Shown one piece after another: positions 34,944 to 44,494 of a DNA stretch of 64,000 nt. The DNA is from Bog-473 sp963850095. GTDB lineage: Bacteria > Actinomycetota > Acidimicrobiia > Acidimicrobiales > RAAP-2. The stretch's first letter is position 1. The number at the start of each line of letters is the position of its first letter. The stretch lies in contig CAWKJX010000001.1 in assembly GCA_963850095.1 (NCBI GenBank), positions 62,001 to 126,000 of the forward strand, in the 5' to 3' direction. The notes beneath the pieces were generated by a model. It saw only the letters and a list, made by a program, of their open reading frames with translations. It had not been told where the DNA came from and did not search any database. Position numbers and translations under genes: made by a program.

Positions 34944-35711
34944 ATGGGCCAGCTCGACGGCAAGGTGGTGCTGCTCAGCGGCGGGGCCTCGGACATCGGC
35001 CGGGCCACCGCCCTGCGCCTGGCGGCCGAGGGCGCGTCGGTGGCGGTGGGCGACGTGACCCTGGACGGGGCGGCGGCCGTGGCCGACGAGGTCCTGGCCT
35101 CGGGCGGCAGCGCCATCGGCGTGGTGTGCGACGTGCGCCACGACGAGTCGGTGGCCGTCTTCGTCGAACGCGCCGTCGTCGAGTTCGGTGGGGTCGACTG
35201 CGTGGACCACAACGCGGCCTGGACCCATCCGCGCCTCGACAGCGACGCCCTGGGCGTCGACCTGGGGGTGTGGGACCGGGCCATAGAGACGACGACGCGG
35301 GGCGCGCTGCTCCTGGCCCGCCACGCCATCCCCTTCATGAAGGAGCGCGGCGGGGGCTCCATCGTCACCATCTCCTCGGGCACCAGCACCATCGGCGAGT
35401 CCATCCGGGTGGCCTACGGCGTGTCGAAGGCCGCGCTCAACCAGCTGACGCGGCACCTGGCGGTGCGCTACGGAGCCGACGGCATCCGGGCCAACGCCAT
35501 CGCGCCCGGCTTCATCATGACGGCCACGGCGGCGGCCAACGTTCCCCACGACGTGCAGGACCGCCTGGCCGGCGCCAATCCGACACGGCGCCTGGGCACC
35601 CCCGACGACGTGGCGCGCGTCGTCGTGTTCCTGTGCAGCGATGCGTCGTCCTACGTCAACGGCCAGCTCCTCCACGTCGACGGCGGCTACCACATCGCCG
35701 GAATGATGTAG
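34944..35711 (+). CDS. Short-chain dehydrogenase (SDR)
   Basis: A 255-residue NAD(P)-dependent oxidoreductase with a slightly unusual nucleotide motif SGGASDIG, CDV, a DHNAAW segment in place of the usual NNAG, and the catalytic YGVSK. The C-terminus (VNGQLLHVDGGY) is classical. ATG at 34944 follows GAGGA; an upstream ATG at 34848 would add a Pro-rich extension. It is six bases ahead of a second SDR gene and probably in one operon. Substrate unknown. Confidence 0.85.
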   Translation: MGQLDGKVVLLSGGASDIGRATALRLAAEGASVAVGDVTLDGAAAVADEVLASGGSAIGVVCDVRHDESVAVFVERAVVEFGGVDCVDHNAAWTHPRLDSDALGVDLGVWDRAIETTTRGALLLARHAIPFMKERGGGSIVTISSGTSTIGESIRVAYGVSKAALNQLTRHLAVRYGADGIRANAIAPGFIMTATAAANVPHDVQDRLAGANPTRRLGTPDDVARVVVFLCSDASSYVNGQLLHVDGGYHIAGMM

Positions 35712-35717
35712 TGGGGT

Positions 35718-36587
35718 ATGGCTGAGGGATCGCACCGGGTGGCGCTGGTCACCGGCGCCAGCCGCGGCATCGGTCGCTGCGCCGCCGTGGCGCTGGCCCG
35801 GCGCGGCTTCGACGTCGTCATCACGGCCCGCACCCTCAAGGAGGGGGACGGCCGGGCCCAACCCTCGAGCGTCCTGGCCCCCGACGTGGCCACGCCCATC
35901 GCCGGCAGCCTCGAATCGACGGCGGCGGACATCGAGGCGCAAGGGCGCACCTGCCTGGCCGTGCCCATGGACCTGATGGACCGCTCGTCGGTGCGGGCGG
36001 CCGCCGAAGCGGCGCTGGCCTTCCGGGGCCGGGTCGACGTGCTGGTCAACAACGCCATCTACCAGGGCCCCGGGACCATGGACCGCATTCTGGACCTGCC
36101 GCTCGAGCTGGCCGAGCGCTGCCTGGTGGGCGACTACCTGCACCCGCTGCTCCTCATTCAGCTCGTGCTGCCCCAGATGCTCGAGCGCGGCGAGGGGCGA
36201 CTGGTCAACATGCTCTCGGAGGCGGCCTTCACCACGCCACCCGCGCCGGCCGGCCGGGGCGGCTGGGGTGTCGCCTACGCGGCGGCCAAGGCCGCCTTCC
36301 ACCGTGTGACGGACATGTGCCAGGTGGAGTTCGCCGACGCCGGCATCATGGCCTTCTCCATCGCGCCGGGCCTCACCCTGACCGAGTCGATGCGGGCCTC
36401 GGGCATGGACCAGGTGCTCACCGGGGCCGGGCATGTGCCGGCGCCACCCGAGGTGGCCGGGGAGGTGGCGGCCTGGCTGGCGGACGAACCCGACGCGGCC
36501 CGTCACGCCGGGCAGATGGTCTCGTCGCGCCGGCTGTGCCGCGAGCTGGGGCTCGTGCCGGGGTGGCCACCTCCCCGGCCGACCTGA
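35718..36587 (+). CDS. Short-chain dehydrogenase (SDR)
   Basis: A 289-residue oxidoreductase with TGASRGIG near residue 12, NNAI in the middle, and YAAAK as the catalytic Tyr-Lys pair. An insertion between the second and third strands (about residues 40-75) makes it longer than the typical SDR. It follows the first SDR by six bases. Its end faces the convergent SCO6745-like gene with only three bases between. Substrate unknown. Confidence 0.87.
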   Translation: MAEGSHRVALVTGASRGIGRCAAVALARRGFDVVITARTLKEGDGRAQPSSVLAPDVATPIAGSLESTAADIEAQGRTCLAVPMDLMDRSSVRAAAEAALAFRGRVDVLVNNAIYQGPGTMDRILDLPLELAERCLVGDYLHPLLLIQLVLPQMLERGEGRLVNMLSEAAFTTPPAPAGRGGWGVAYAAAKAAFHRVTDMCQVEFADAGIMAFSIAPGLTLTESMRASGMDQVLTGAGHVPAPPEVAGEVAAWLADEPDAARHAGQMVSSRRLCRELGLVPGWPPPRPT

Positions 36588-36590
36588 GGT

Positions 36591-37475
36591 CTACAGGCGC
36601 GGCAGGCCAATGGGGTTGGGGAAAGGGAGAACGCCGGCGGCGACGATGTCCCGGGCGCAGGCGCGCAACGCGCCGAGGAGGTCCTCGCGTGCGCCGTCGC
36701 CCAGCGCGGCGTAGGCCGGCTCGGCCAGCTCGTCGGTCAGGGCCTCGACCTCGGCGTGGCGCAGACGGCCGGCGTCGGTGGCCCGCCCGTCGGAGTGCAG
36801 CAGGCCGAGGGCGACGAGCGCCGCCGTCCCGGCCTCCCACTCCTCCGTGCTCCAGCCACGGTTGTCGCGCAGCAGCTCGGAGGGGATGCCCTTGGTGCCC
36901 GCCGCCAGCAGGTGGGCCCCGAGGCCGGTCAGCCCGCGGGTCACCAGCGCGGCGACGTGGCCGTCGCCGCGGTGCTCCCGTAGGGTCGTGCAGGCCTGCC
37001 AGGCCTCGGCCAGGCCGTCGGGCCCGAGGTCGGCCGCCACCACCGGCCACAGGTCCTGATTGGCGGCGGCCATGACCCGCCCCGGGACGTCGCACCGGGC
37101 GACGGCGTGGCGCAGCAGGGGCAGCACCGCCCCCAGGTTGGTGCGGGCCTCGACCCGGCACAGCTCACCGAGTGCGGCCGCGGCGGCGCGGGCCCGCACG
37201 GTGCACAGGGTCTCGGGCGCCACCACCTCCCAACAGCTCGGCACGGCCCGGGCCACCATCGCCGGGGCGAAGTTGTAGAAGGCGGCACCGACCGGTCCGG
37301 GGCCGACCCGCCCGAGCGGGGCGGCCCGGGACGCGAAGTAGCCGGCCCAGAAACCCCGCAGGCCGGCCTCCTTCAGCGCGCCGCGCGCGCCCGGGGCGAA
37401 GTAGGTGACGGCGTGGATGGTCTCGACGGCGACCCAGAGGTCGCGAGCGGTGACGCGGTGCGGCGCCCGGCTCAG
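36591..37475 (-). CDS. SCO6745/SalK-like protein, probable CTG start
   Basis: A 294-residue helical protein of the SCO6745 family, found in actinobacteria and often near natural-product genes; its biochemical role is unknown. Family motifs visible near the N-terminus are THAVTYFAPGARG-like text (HAVTYF), GLRGFWAGYFASRAAPLG and FYNFAPAMVARAVP. No ATG, GTG or TTG lies in frame before these. The CTG at 37475 overlaps the qcrB stop codon as CTGA, in the same geometry as the other coupled starts in this operon, so I take it as start. A frame error upstream is the alternative. Confidence 0.68.
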   Translation of the reverse strand: MSRAPHRVTARDLWVAVETIHAVTYFAPGARGALKEAGLRGFWAGYFASRAAPLGRVGPGPVGAAFYNFAPAMVARAVPSCWEVVAPETLCTVRARAAAAALGELCRVEARTNLGAVLPLLRHAVARCDVPGRVMAAANQDLWPVVAADLGPDGLAEAWQACTTLREHRGDGHVAALVTRGLTGLGAHLLAAGTKGIPSELLRDNRGWSTEEWEAGTAALVALGLLHSDGRATDAGRLRHAEVEALTDELAEPAYAALGDGAREDLLGALRACARDIVAAGVLPFPNPIGLPRL

Positions 37476-39037
37476 CGGGTGACCTGGCGCACGCCCGTGG
37501 GCGACGCCTCCGGCAAGCCGTTGCCGCCGTTGGCCAGCGGCTCGATGTCGATGAACTCCGGTACCGGCTCGGGGTCCAGCTCGTCGTGCTCGTCGTCGGG
37601 CCGCGGGGCGGACGGCACGGTGGAGTACTCGCCCTGGGCGGAGCGGGACACGATGACGGCGCGCTTGCGCTTGCCGATGCCGTGGACGCCCTGCATCTCC
37701 CGGCACAGCTGGTACGTCACCAGGGCCGCCACGACCGGGACGGCGAAGGTGGCGATCCGGAAGAACCACAGCACCGCGTTGAGCGACACGTGGAAGAAGT
37801 TGGCCAGGACGTCGGTGGAGCTGGCAGCGAACAGCACGAACATGAAGGAGAACATGGCCACGCCGGCCGCCGTTCGCTTCGGCCGGTCCCGCGGCCGATC
37901 GAGCAGGTTGTGCAGCTCGTTGTCCTTCGTGAGCCGGCGTTCGAGGGCGGGATACATGAGCCAGAACCCGACCAGCAGAGCCGGGAACAGGACGGCCGGC
38001 AGGAACACCTCGAGCGGAACGGTATAGCCGAAGCCGGTGAGCTCCCACGACGGAAAGATGCGCAGGGCCCCGTCGAGCATGCCCATGTACCAGTCGGGCT
38101 GCACCGCATAGGAGATCTTCGAGGCGTCGTAGGAGCCGAACTGCCAGATGGGGTTGATCTGGACGAACGCCCCCAGCAGCGCCGACGCCGCGGCGACCAT
38201 GAAGAGGAAGCCCGTGGTCTTGGCCATGAAGGTGGGGAACATGGGCGAGCCGACCACGTTGTGCTCGGTGCGGCCCTCGCCGGGGAACTGGGTGTGCTTC
38301 TGGCGCACCAGCAGGCCCAGGTGGGCCGCCAGCAGGCCAAGGATGGCCAACGGGATGATCAGGACGTGGATGATGAAGAACCTCGGGAAGATCGACCCGT
38401 TCCCCGGGAACGGACCACCCCACAGGAACGACACCATGTAGCTGCCGATCAGCGGCTGTGACTCGGCGATGGAGTAGCCGATGCGCAGGCCAGTGCCCGA
38501 AATCAGGTCGTCCGGCAGCGAGTAGCCGATGAACCCCTCGAGCACGGCCAGGAAGAGCATCAGGATGCCGATGGTCCAGTTGAGCTCGCGCGGCTTGCGG
38601 AAGGCGCCGGTGAAGAAGATACGCGCCATGTGCACGATGATCGAACCGATGAAGATGTCGGCCGCCCAGTGGTGCATCTGGCGGATCAGCAGGCCGCCGC
38701 GCACCGCGAAGGAGATGTTCACCGACGAGGCGTAGGCCTCCGAGACCCGCTGGCCCTGCAGCGGGACGTAGCTCCCGTGGTACACGACCTGCGTGGCCGA
38801 CGGGATGTAGTACAGCGACAGGAAGATGCCCGTGACGATGAGGACGATGAAGGAGTAGAGCGAGATCTCACCGAGCATGAACGACCAGTGGTCGGGGAAG
38901 ATCTTGTCGAGGAAGACGCGCCCGCCCTTGGCCACGCCGAGACGGTCGTCGAGCTCGCCGACCACCTTGCCGACGTGGCCGTAGGGGCCCATGTCCTGCT
39001 TGGCGCTGCGCTTGGTCTTGGCCGCAGAGGCACTCAT
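37472..39037 (-). CDS. qcrB: Cytochrome bc complex, cytochrome b subunit
   Basis: A 521-residue quinol-oxidising subunit with eight or more membrane helices. Bis-haem ligands are visible in RQMHHWAADIFIGSIIVHMARIF and FFIIHVLIIPLAILGLLAAHLGLL, and the Qo-site motif as PDWYMG. The C-terminal cytosolic extension is acidic and Pro-rich as in actinobacteria. The ATG overlaps qcrA by ATGA. It is the last bc subunit of ctaE-qcrC-qcrA-qcrB. Confidence 0.96.
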   Translation of the reverse strand: MSASAAKTKRSAKQDMGPYGHVGKVVGELDDRLGVAKGGRVFLDKIFPDHWSFMLGEISLYSFIVLIVTGIFLSLYYIPSATQVVYHGSYVPLQGQRVSEAYASSVNISFAVRGGLLIRQMHHWAADIFIGSIIVHMARIFFTGAFRKPRELNWTIGILMLFLAVLEGFIGYSLPDDLISGTGLRIGYSIAESQPLIGSYMVSFLWGGPFPGNGSIFPRFFIIHVLIIPLAILGLLAAHLGLLVRQKHTQFPGEGRTEHNVVGSPMFPTFMAKTTGFLFMVAAASALLGAFVQINPIWQFGSYDASKISYAVQPDWYMGMLDGALRIFPSWELTGFGYTVPLEVFLPAVLFPALLVGFWLMYPALERRLTKDNELHNLLDRPRDRPKRTAAGVAMFSFMFVLFAASSTDVLANFFHVSLNAVLWFFRIATFAVPVVAALVTYQLCREMQGVHGIGKRKRAVIVSRSAQGEYSTVPSAPRPDDEHDELDPEPVPEFIDIEPLANGGNGLPEASPTGVRQVTR

Positions 39038-40008
39038 GACCGCTCCCAGAAGCCGGGTCCGACCGGTTGATCATAGGGCCCCATGGCCACCAGATAGCCG
39101 TCGTCGTTGTAGCCCAGCTGCATCTGCGGCAGGGGGCGGGGTGCCGGTCCGAACTGCGGCACGGCGCCGTTGCGCACGTTGAACATGGACTGGTGGCACG
39201 GGCACACGAGCAGCTCGAGCTCCTGCTCGTAGAGGCCCACCGGACAGCCCAGGTGGGTGCACACCTTGGAGTAGGCCACATAGCCGTCGGGGGTCCAGCT
39301 CTCGCGCCCGGGCATGGTCGGGGGGTCGAGGGGCTGATCCGACACGCGGATCAGCACGGTCTGGTCGATGGCCTGCCCGTCGTCGGTGAAGTAGGGCTGG
39401 CCGTCCTCGTAGCGCAGCTGGTTGCGTGGGTAGACGGTCATGATGCCGCCGACCACCAGGGTCTCCTTGGTGACGGGGCGCCCGCTCGAGTCGACCAGGA
39501 CCGATCCCTTACGCCAGTTGGTGACGTCGAAGGTCTCCTGGGGGAGGGGGCCGAGCGAGCGCAACAGCGGGAAGGCCGCCACAATGCCGAAGAGGCCGGC
39601 CCCGAGCGCGAAGAGCCCGCCCAGCAGCTTGCGCCGCTTGACGACGACGGCCGAGCGCTCAACCAGCGCGGCCGACATGGAGTCGCGTTCTTCGGGACTG
39701 GAGGCCAGCGGGTGACGGTCCTCGACGAAGGGCCCCTGGGGCATGAGGTACTTGCCCCAGGCGGTCAGGCCGAACCCGAGCAGGAACATGCCGGCGCCCA
39801 GCGCCCCGCCGAACGTCCAGTCGTTCCAGTTCTGCCAGTAGGCCGCCCCGGCCAACCCGAAGAAGATCATCGACAAAACGAAAATGACGGCGACAATCCC
39901 CTCGACGCGCTGGGGGTGCTTGGCGGCGTCGCCCATGTGCGGGTCGCTCAGGGCCGCCACCGGCATGGGCACCCGGGTGCGCGAGGGTTCGTGGTCCGTC
40001 TGGCTCAC
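39034..40008 (-). CDS. qcrA: Cytochrome bc complex, Rieske iron-sulfur subunit
   Basis: A 324-residue subunit. The 2Fe-2S ligands lie in CTHLGCPVG and CPCHQSMF. Three membrane helices precede the soluble domain, the actinobacterial form, and a Lys/Arg-rich segment VVVKRRKLLGG precedes the last helix, as in Tat-dependent Rieske proteins. GTG start overlapping the qcrC stop as GTGA. TatA from 25377 may take part in its export. Confidence 0.96.
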   Translation of the reverse strand: MSQTDHEPSRTRVPMPVAALSDPHMGDAAKHPQRVEGIVAVIFVLSMIFFGLAGAAYWQNWNDWTFGGALGAGMFLLGFGLTAWGKYLMPQGPFVEDRHPLASSPEERDSMSAALVERSAVVVKRRKLLGGLFALGAGLFGIVAAFPLLRSLGPLPQETFDVTNWRKGSVLVDSSGRPVTKETLVVGGIMTVYPRNQLRYEDGQPYFTDDGQAIDQTVLIRVSDQPLDPPTMPGRESWTPDGYVAYSKVCTHLGCPVGLYEQELELLVCPCHQSMFNVRNGAVPQFGPAPRPLPQMQLGYNDDGYLVAMGPYDQPVGPGFWERS

Positions 40009-40997
40009 GAGCGCTCCCCGATCCAGAAGCAGATGAGCGCGAGCCCGCCGACGCCGATCAACAGGGCGACGAAGCCTTCGGCGACCGGGCCGACCCCGCC
40101 CAGCCCGAAGCCGCCCGGGTTGCTCGGGTGCTGCAGGCGGCCGGTGACGTAGGACACGATGTCGCGCACCTGGGCGTCGGACAGGTTGCCCGAGAAGCGC
40201 GGCATGTTGGCCGGTCCGGTCCGCATGGCCTCGGCCACCTGCTGGGGGGTGACGCTGCGGTTCTGCAGCGTCGGGGCGTTGGTCCCGTAGGCCAACGCGT
40301 CGCCGGCGCCGGTGATGGTGTGGCAGGCGGCGCAGTTGAGCGAGAAGAGCGACTGCCCGACCGACTGGTTGGCCCCCTGCAGGTGCGGGTAGGGCACGGC
40401 GGGCACCGACGGGTCGAGCGAGTTCACCCACGCCGCCAGCTCCAGCGCGTCCTTGGGCGTGAGGCGGGTCGGCCGGCGCTCGGCCTCCACCGCCTTCACG
40501 TCGGCGGCGGGCATGCGGCCCGAGCTGACCCAGAAGTCGACCGTCGCCGCGCCCACGCCCTGCAGGTTGGGCCCGATGGTGGCCTGGCCCTCGGGCCCGA
40601 CGCCGTTGGCGTCGTTGCCGTGACAGCTCGAACACGTCTGGGCGAAGAGCTGCTGGCCCGCCGCGATGAACGAACGCGGCGGGTTGGCGTAGGTGATGGC
40701 GCTGTTGCCGTAGGAGACCAGGTGCCCGTCGTGGCAGATCAGGTTGGTGCTGTGGAACGGGTTGCCCGAATTGGGGACCGGGCTGACGCCGCGGGTGTTG
40801 ATCGGGCCGCACGCCTTCGCCACGGCCTTGGCGGCGTTCGTCGAGACCGTGGCGGCGTCGGAGTGCCCGCTGGCTCCCGCGTCGGCGCCGGGCAGGAACA
40901 TGGCGAACGAGGCCAGCGCGGCCACGGCCAGGAGGCCGGCCGGAAGGAGGATCTGAGTGCGGAGCGTCCTCGGGTGTGGTGTGCGCACGCCGTTCAC
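40005..40997 (-). CDS. qcrC: Cytochrome bc complex, di-haem cytochrome c subunit
   Basis: A 330-residue membrane-anchored cytochrome with two haem-c motifs, CSSCH at 122-126 and CAACH at 222-226, an N-terminal membrane helix and a C-terminal anchor. The di-haem form passes electrons straight to the aa3 oxidase in the actinobacterial bc-aa3 supercomplex, which has no soluble cytochrome c. GTG start, two bases after the ctaE stop. Confidence 0.96.
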   Translation of the reverse strand: MNGVRTPHPRTLRTQILLPAGLLAVAALASFAMFLPGADAGASGHSDAATVSTNAAKAVAKACGPINTRGVSPVPNSGNPFHSTNLICHDGHLVSYGNSAITYANPPRSFIAAGQQLFAQTCSSCHGNDANGVGPEGQATIGPNLQGVGAATVDFWVSSGRMPAADVKAVEAERRPTRLTPKDALELAAWVNSLDPSVPAVPYPHLQGANQSVGQSLFSLNCAACHTITGAGDALAYGTNAPTLQNRSVTPQQVAEAMRTGPANMPRFSGNLSDAQVRDIVSYVTGRLQHPSNPGGFGLGGVGPVAEGFVALLIGVGGLALICFWIGERS

Positions 40998-40999
40998 GC

Positions 41000-41602
41000 C
41001 TACTTCAGGAGGAACAGGCAGCTGTAGAGGCCGACCCAGACGATGTCGACGAAGTGCCAGTAGTAGGAGACGCCTTGCACGGCGGACAGCTCGCCCGGGT
41101 CACCGCCCTTGTCGCCGCGCATACGTCCGAGCAGGAACGCCATGGCGACCAGGCCGATGAAGACGTGCAGTCCGTGCAGGCCGGACATGATGTAGAAGAG
41201 CGAGCCGTACGAGTTCGTGTACCAGCGCGTCGGGCTGAACAGCCACTCGTACGCCTGGTTCCCGAGGAAGGCCGTGCCGAGGATGATCGTGAAGACGATC
41301 CAGCGGCGGGCCGACCTGCGCCGGCGCCATTCGACTTCGAACACCGCCTTCTGCATGGTGAAGCTCGAGGACACCAGGATCAGCGTGAAGAAGCCGGCCC
41401 GCAAGGTGTCGAGGTCGGTGCCCGCCGGAGGCCAGGGACCCACGGTGTTGGCCCGGATGGTGAAGAAGGCGGCGAAGAGCCCGCTGAAGAACATCAGCTC
41501 GGACCCGAGCCAGATCATGACCCCGACGGCCAGCATGGGCGGCCGGTCGTGGATGATCTTTCCCTGTGGCGCGGGGATCTCCGCCGAAACGGCCTGGGTC
41601 AC
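41000..41602 (-). CDS. ctaE: Cytochrome c oxidase subunit III
   Basis: A 200-residue integral membrane subunit with five hydrophobic segments; FGLLAAFF-like text (MFFSGLFAAFF) and GLHGLHVFIGL fit the family. It is the short actinobacterial form. GTG start, first gene of the ctaE-qcrCAB operon. helD ends 86 bases upstream on the same strand, and a weak T-rich patch lies in that gap. Confidence 0.95.
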   Translation of the reverse strand: MTQAVSAEIPAPQGKIIHDRPPMLAVGVMIWLGSELMFFSGLFAAFFTIRANTVGPWPPAGTDLDTLRAGFFTLILVSSSFTMQKAVFEVEWRRRRSARRWIVFTIILGTAFLGNQAYEWLFSPTRWYTNSYGSLFYIMSGLHGLHVFIGLVAMAFLLGRMRGDKGGDPGELSAVQGVSYYWHFVDIVWVGLYSCLFLLK

Positions 41603-41688
41603 AGCGCTTTTTTAGTCCACCGGAGCCCGAAAATGCCAAAACGCTGGTGGGGACGCCGGAGCGCGGGCTTCCGGGGTGAACCCCCAGG

Positions 41689-44058
41689 TCAGTGCAGGTC
41701 GACGGGAAGGGGTTCGGCGTGCACGACGGCCAGCCGCCTGGTGGGTCTGGTCAGGGCCACGTAGAGCGTCCGCAGGCCCCTCGTGGTGGCCACCGGAGGG
41801 CCTTCGCCGGCCGGCTCGTCGCCCACCGAGGCCACCAGCGACGGCTCGACGACGATGACCGAGTCGAACTCCAGGCCGTTGGCCTCGTCGGCGGGCAGCA
41901 CCACCAGCCCGGCCTCCAGGCCGTCGCCCGACACGACGCGCGGGTCGATGGGGTCGAGACCGGCGTCGACCAGGGCCCGGACCAGCTCGGGGAGCATGAC
42001 GGCCGGGCCGAGGACGGCGACGTGGCCTGGGGTGACGGCCGCCACCTCCTGGCGCGCCACCTCGGCCAGGGCGCTCGACAACCCGGCCCGGGGCGCCCGC
42101 ACAATGCGGGGCTCGAGCCCGGATTGGCGCACGGGGCGTGGCGGCGCGACCGACGGGGCGGCGACGGCCAGCACCTTCGAGGCCAGGGCGACCACCTCGG
42201 AGGGGGTGCGGTAGCTGACCGTGAGCTCCACCAGGCGGGGCGGGCGCGAGGGGCTCAGGTGCCGCGTGACGTCGTCCCACGTGGCCGGGGCCCAGGGCCC
42301 GGTGGCCTGCGCGACGTCGCCCACCACGGTCATGGAGCCCGAGAGCGAGCGGCGGGCCAGCATGCGCAGCTGCATGGGTGAGAGGTCCTGCACCTCGTCG
42401 ACCACGATGTGGCCGAAGGAGCGGATGTCGTCCTCGGCGTTGGCGAGCCCCGGGCCGGCGGGCAGCGGCGACTGCGCCAGGCCCTGGGGCCAGAACCCGA
42501 CCTCCTGGGCCAACGCGTCGTCGGCGCGCTGGGCCCGGGCCCGGTTGGTCCGCCCGGCCCGGCGTGATCCGAGGAGGGTGCGCGCCTCGTCGACCAGCGC
42601 GGTGTCGGCCACCGTCCAGGGGACGGCCTCGAGCGAGGCGCTGCGGGGACGGTACAGGCGCTTGCTCTCGTCGGCCGACAAAATTCCCTTGCCGGCCACG
42701 GCCAGCAGGGGCCGGGCACCCAGGAGATCGTGGAGGAACTCGTGCGGCGAGAGGCGGGGCCACATGCGGTCGAGCGCCTCGGTCACCTCGGGGACGCGGC
42801 GCAGACGCTGGGCCAGGTCGTTCTGCTCCTCCTGGCTCGGCCCCTCCTCGTCGGTGTCGGCACCGGAGCGGGCCAGGCGGGCCCGGTAGTCGTCGGCCAG
42901 GGCGCGCAGCACCTGCGCCTCGACCAGGCGGCGACGCGCGTTGTGCGAGCCGGGCCGGCGTCGGGCCAGCGTCACGATGTCCTCGGTGACGGCGGCGCGC
43001 AGGCGGAGCACGCCCGCGCCGAAGGGAATTTCGGCGTCGCGCCGCAGCGGGCGCTCCCGGCTGCGCACGGCGCGCGCCAGCACCTTGACCATGCGGGCGT
43101 CGCCCTTGAGCTTGGCCACCGCCGCGTCGTCGACGCCGCGCACGCGCACCTCGGGCACGAGGCCCGCCACGGTGGAGAGGCTCACACCCGTCTCGCCCAG
43201 GGACGGGAGGACCTGCTCGATGTAGCGCAGGAAGAGCGGGTTGGGCCCGACCACGAGCACACCCTGGCGCTCGAGCGGGAAGCGGTGCGTGTAGAGCAGG
43301 TAGGCGGCGCGGTGCAGGGCCACCGCGGTCTTGCCGGTGCCCGGGCCGCCCTGGACGACGAGCACGCCGGCGAGCGGGGAGCGGATGATTTCGTCCTGCT
43401 CGCGCTGGATGGTGCCGATGATGTCGCCCATGTGGCCCGTGCGCGCCTGGCCGAGCGCGGACAGCAGCGCGCCCGGACCGCCCAGGACCATGCCGTCGGA
43501 GAGCAGGCGCTCGCCGGCGGCGTCTCCGTCCGGTGCCGCCGCACCGTCGGGGTCCGGCGCCGGTGCGGCCGGCTGCCCGGAGGGGTCGACGAAGTACTCG
43601 TCCTCGAGTCCGACCACCAGGCGACCGCGCACGGCCAGGTGGCGGCGCCGGGCCAGGCCCTGGGGGTCGAGGCCGGTGGCCCGGTAGAAGGGCTCGGCCA
43701 CGGGGGCGCGCCAGTCGACGACGAGCGGCTCGTGGTCGGGGCCCGAGACGGCCAGGCGCCCGATGTGGAAGGACTCGCCCAGCGAGCCGTTGGCAGGTGC
43801 GCCGTCGGGGACAGGTTCGGGCAGGCGGTCGATGCGGCCGAAATAGAGGGCCTGGTCCCCGATGTCGAGCTGCTCCAGGCGAGCCAGGCTGGTGCGCACG
43901 ACGATGTCGCGCTCGGTGCGCGATTGGAAGGTACCGCCGCGCCCCAGATCCAACACGCCCTCGAGCATCTGCCGGGCCTCGCCCCGCATGAACTCCAACC
44001 CGTCGTAGGCACGGTCGAGGAATTCCTGCTCATCCTGCAGATCGGACTGCTCGGGCAC
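41689..44058 (-). CDS. helD: HelD-like UvrD/PcrA-type helicase
   Basis: A 789-residue superfamily 1 ATPase. The N-terminal 120 residues form the coiled segment seen in HelD, which pushes into the RNA polymerase channels to recycle stalled enzyme. Walker A is GGPGTGKT at 237-244, motif II DEVQDLSPMQ near residue 550, and ALTRPTRRL near the C-terminus. A disordered acidic insertion (PAPDPDGAAAPDGDA) lies at about 165-180. GTG start with GGGGAGAGG upstream. It is divergent from ybjQ. Confidence 0.87.
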   Translation of the reverse strand: MPEQSDLQDEQEFLDRAYDGLEFMRGEARQMLEGVLDLGRGGTFQSRTERDIVVRTSLARLEQLDIGDQALYFGRIDRLPEPVPDGAPANGSLGESFHIGRLAVSGPDHEPLVVDWRAPVAEPFYRATGLDPQGLARRRHLAVRGRLVVGLEDEYFVDPSGQPAAPAPDPDGAAAPDGDAAGERLLSDGMVLGGPGALLSALGQARTGHMGDIIGTIQREQDEIIRSPLAGVLVVQGGPGTGKTAVALHRAAYLLYTHRFPLERQGVLVVGPNPLFLRYIEQVLPSLGETGVSLSTVAGLVPEVRVRGVDDAAVAKLKGDARMVKVLARAVRSRERPLRRDAEIPFGAGVLRLRAAVTEDIVTLARRRPGSHNARRRLVEAQVLRALADDYRARLARSGADTDEEGPSQEEQNDLAQRLRRVPEVTEALDRMWPRLSPHEFLHDLLGARPLLAVAGKGILSADESKRLYRPRSASLEAVPWTVADTALVDEARTLLGSRRAGRTNRARAQRADDALAQEVGFWPQGLAQSPLPAGPGLANAEDDIRSFGHIVVDEVQDLSPMQLRMLARRSLSGSMTVVGDVAQATGPWAPATWDDVTRHLSPSRPPRLVELTVSYRTPSEVVALASKVLAVAAPSVAPPRPVRQSGLEPRIVRAPRAGLSSALAEVARQEVAAVTPGHVAVLGPAVMLPELVRALVDAGLDPIDPRVVSGDGLEAGLVVLPADEANGLEFDSVIVVEPSLVASVGDEPAGEGPPVATTRGLRTLYVALTRPTRRLAVVHAEPLPVDLH

Positions 44059-44170
44059 CTCTCCCCTTTCTCCCCGGTCTGCACGGGGAAACGGTTCAGT
44101 CTAGACGCCCGGTCACGCCCGGGAGACCGGGGGGCCGACGCATACGATGAGCCGGATCGAAAGGACGACC

Positions 44171-44494
44171 ATGCTCATTTCCACCATGAACGACGTGCCC
44201 GGCTTCAAGGTGACCTCGGTCCTCGGTGAGGTGTTCGGGCTCACGGTGCGCTCGCGCAACGTCGGCTCGCAGTTCGGCGCCGCCTTCAAGTCGCTGGCCG
44301 GCGGCGAGCTCAAGGGCATGACCAAGAACCTCCAGCTGAGCCGGGAGGACGTCGTGGAGCGCATGGTGGCCGAGGCGGAGGCCCGGGGGGGCAACGCCGT
44401 GCTGGCCATGCGCTTCGACACGTCGGAGATGGGCGGCAACTGGACCGAAATCTGCGCCTACGGGACGGCGGTCGTCATAGAGCCGACCGCATGA
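44171..44494 (+). CDS. YbjQ-like UPF0145 protein
   Basis: A 107-residue member of the YbjQ family, which forms pentameric rings of unknown function, possibly in metal handling. The pattern LGEVFGLTVRSRNVGSQFGAAFKSLAGGELKGMTK and the late VLAMRFDTSEMGGNWTEICAYGTAV are typical. ATG at 44171 follows AAAGGA; an ATG at 44147 is also in frame. The stop overlaps hemE by ATGA, so the two are coupled. Confidence 0.88.
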   Translation: MLISTMNDVPGFKVTSVLGEVFGLTVRSRNVGSQFGAAFKSLAGGELKGMTKNLQLSREDVVERMVAEAEARGGNAVLAMRFDTSEMGGNWTEICAYGTAVVIEPTA

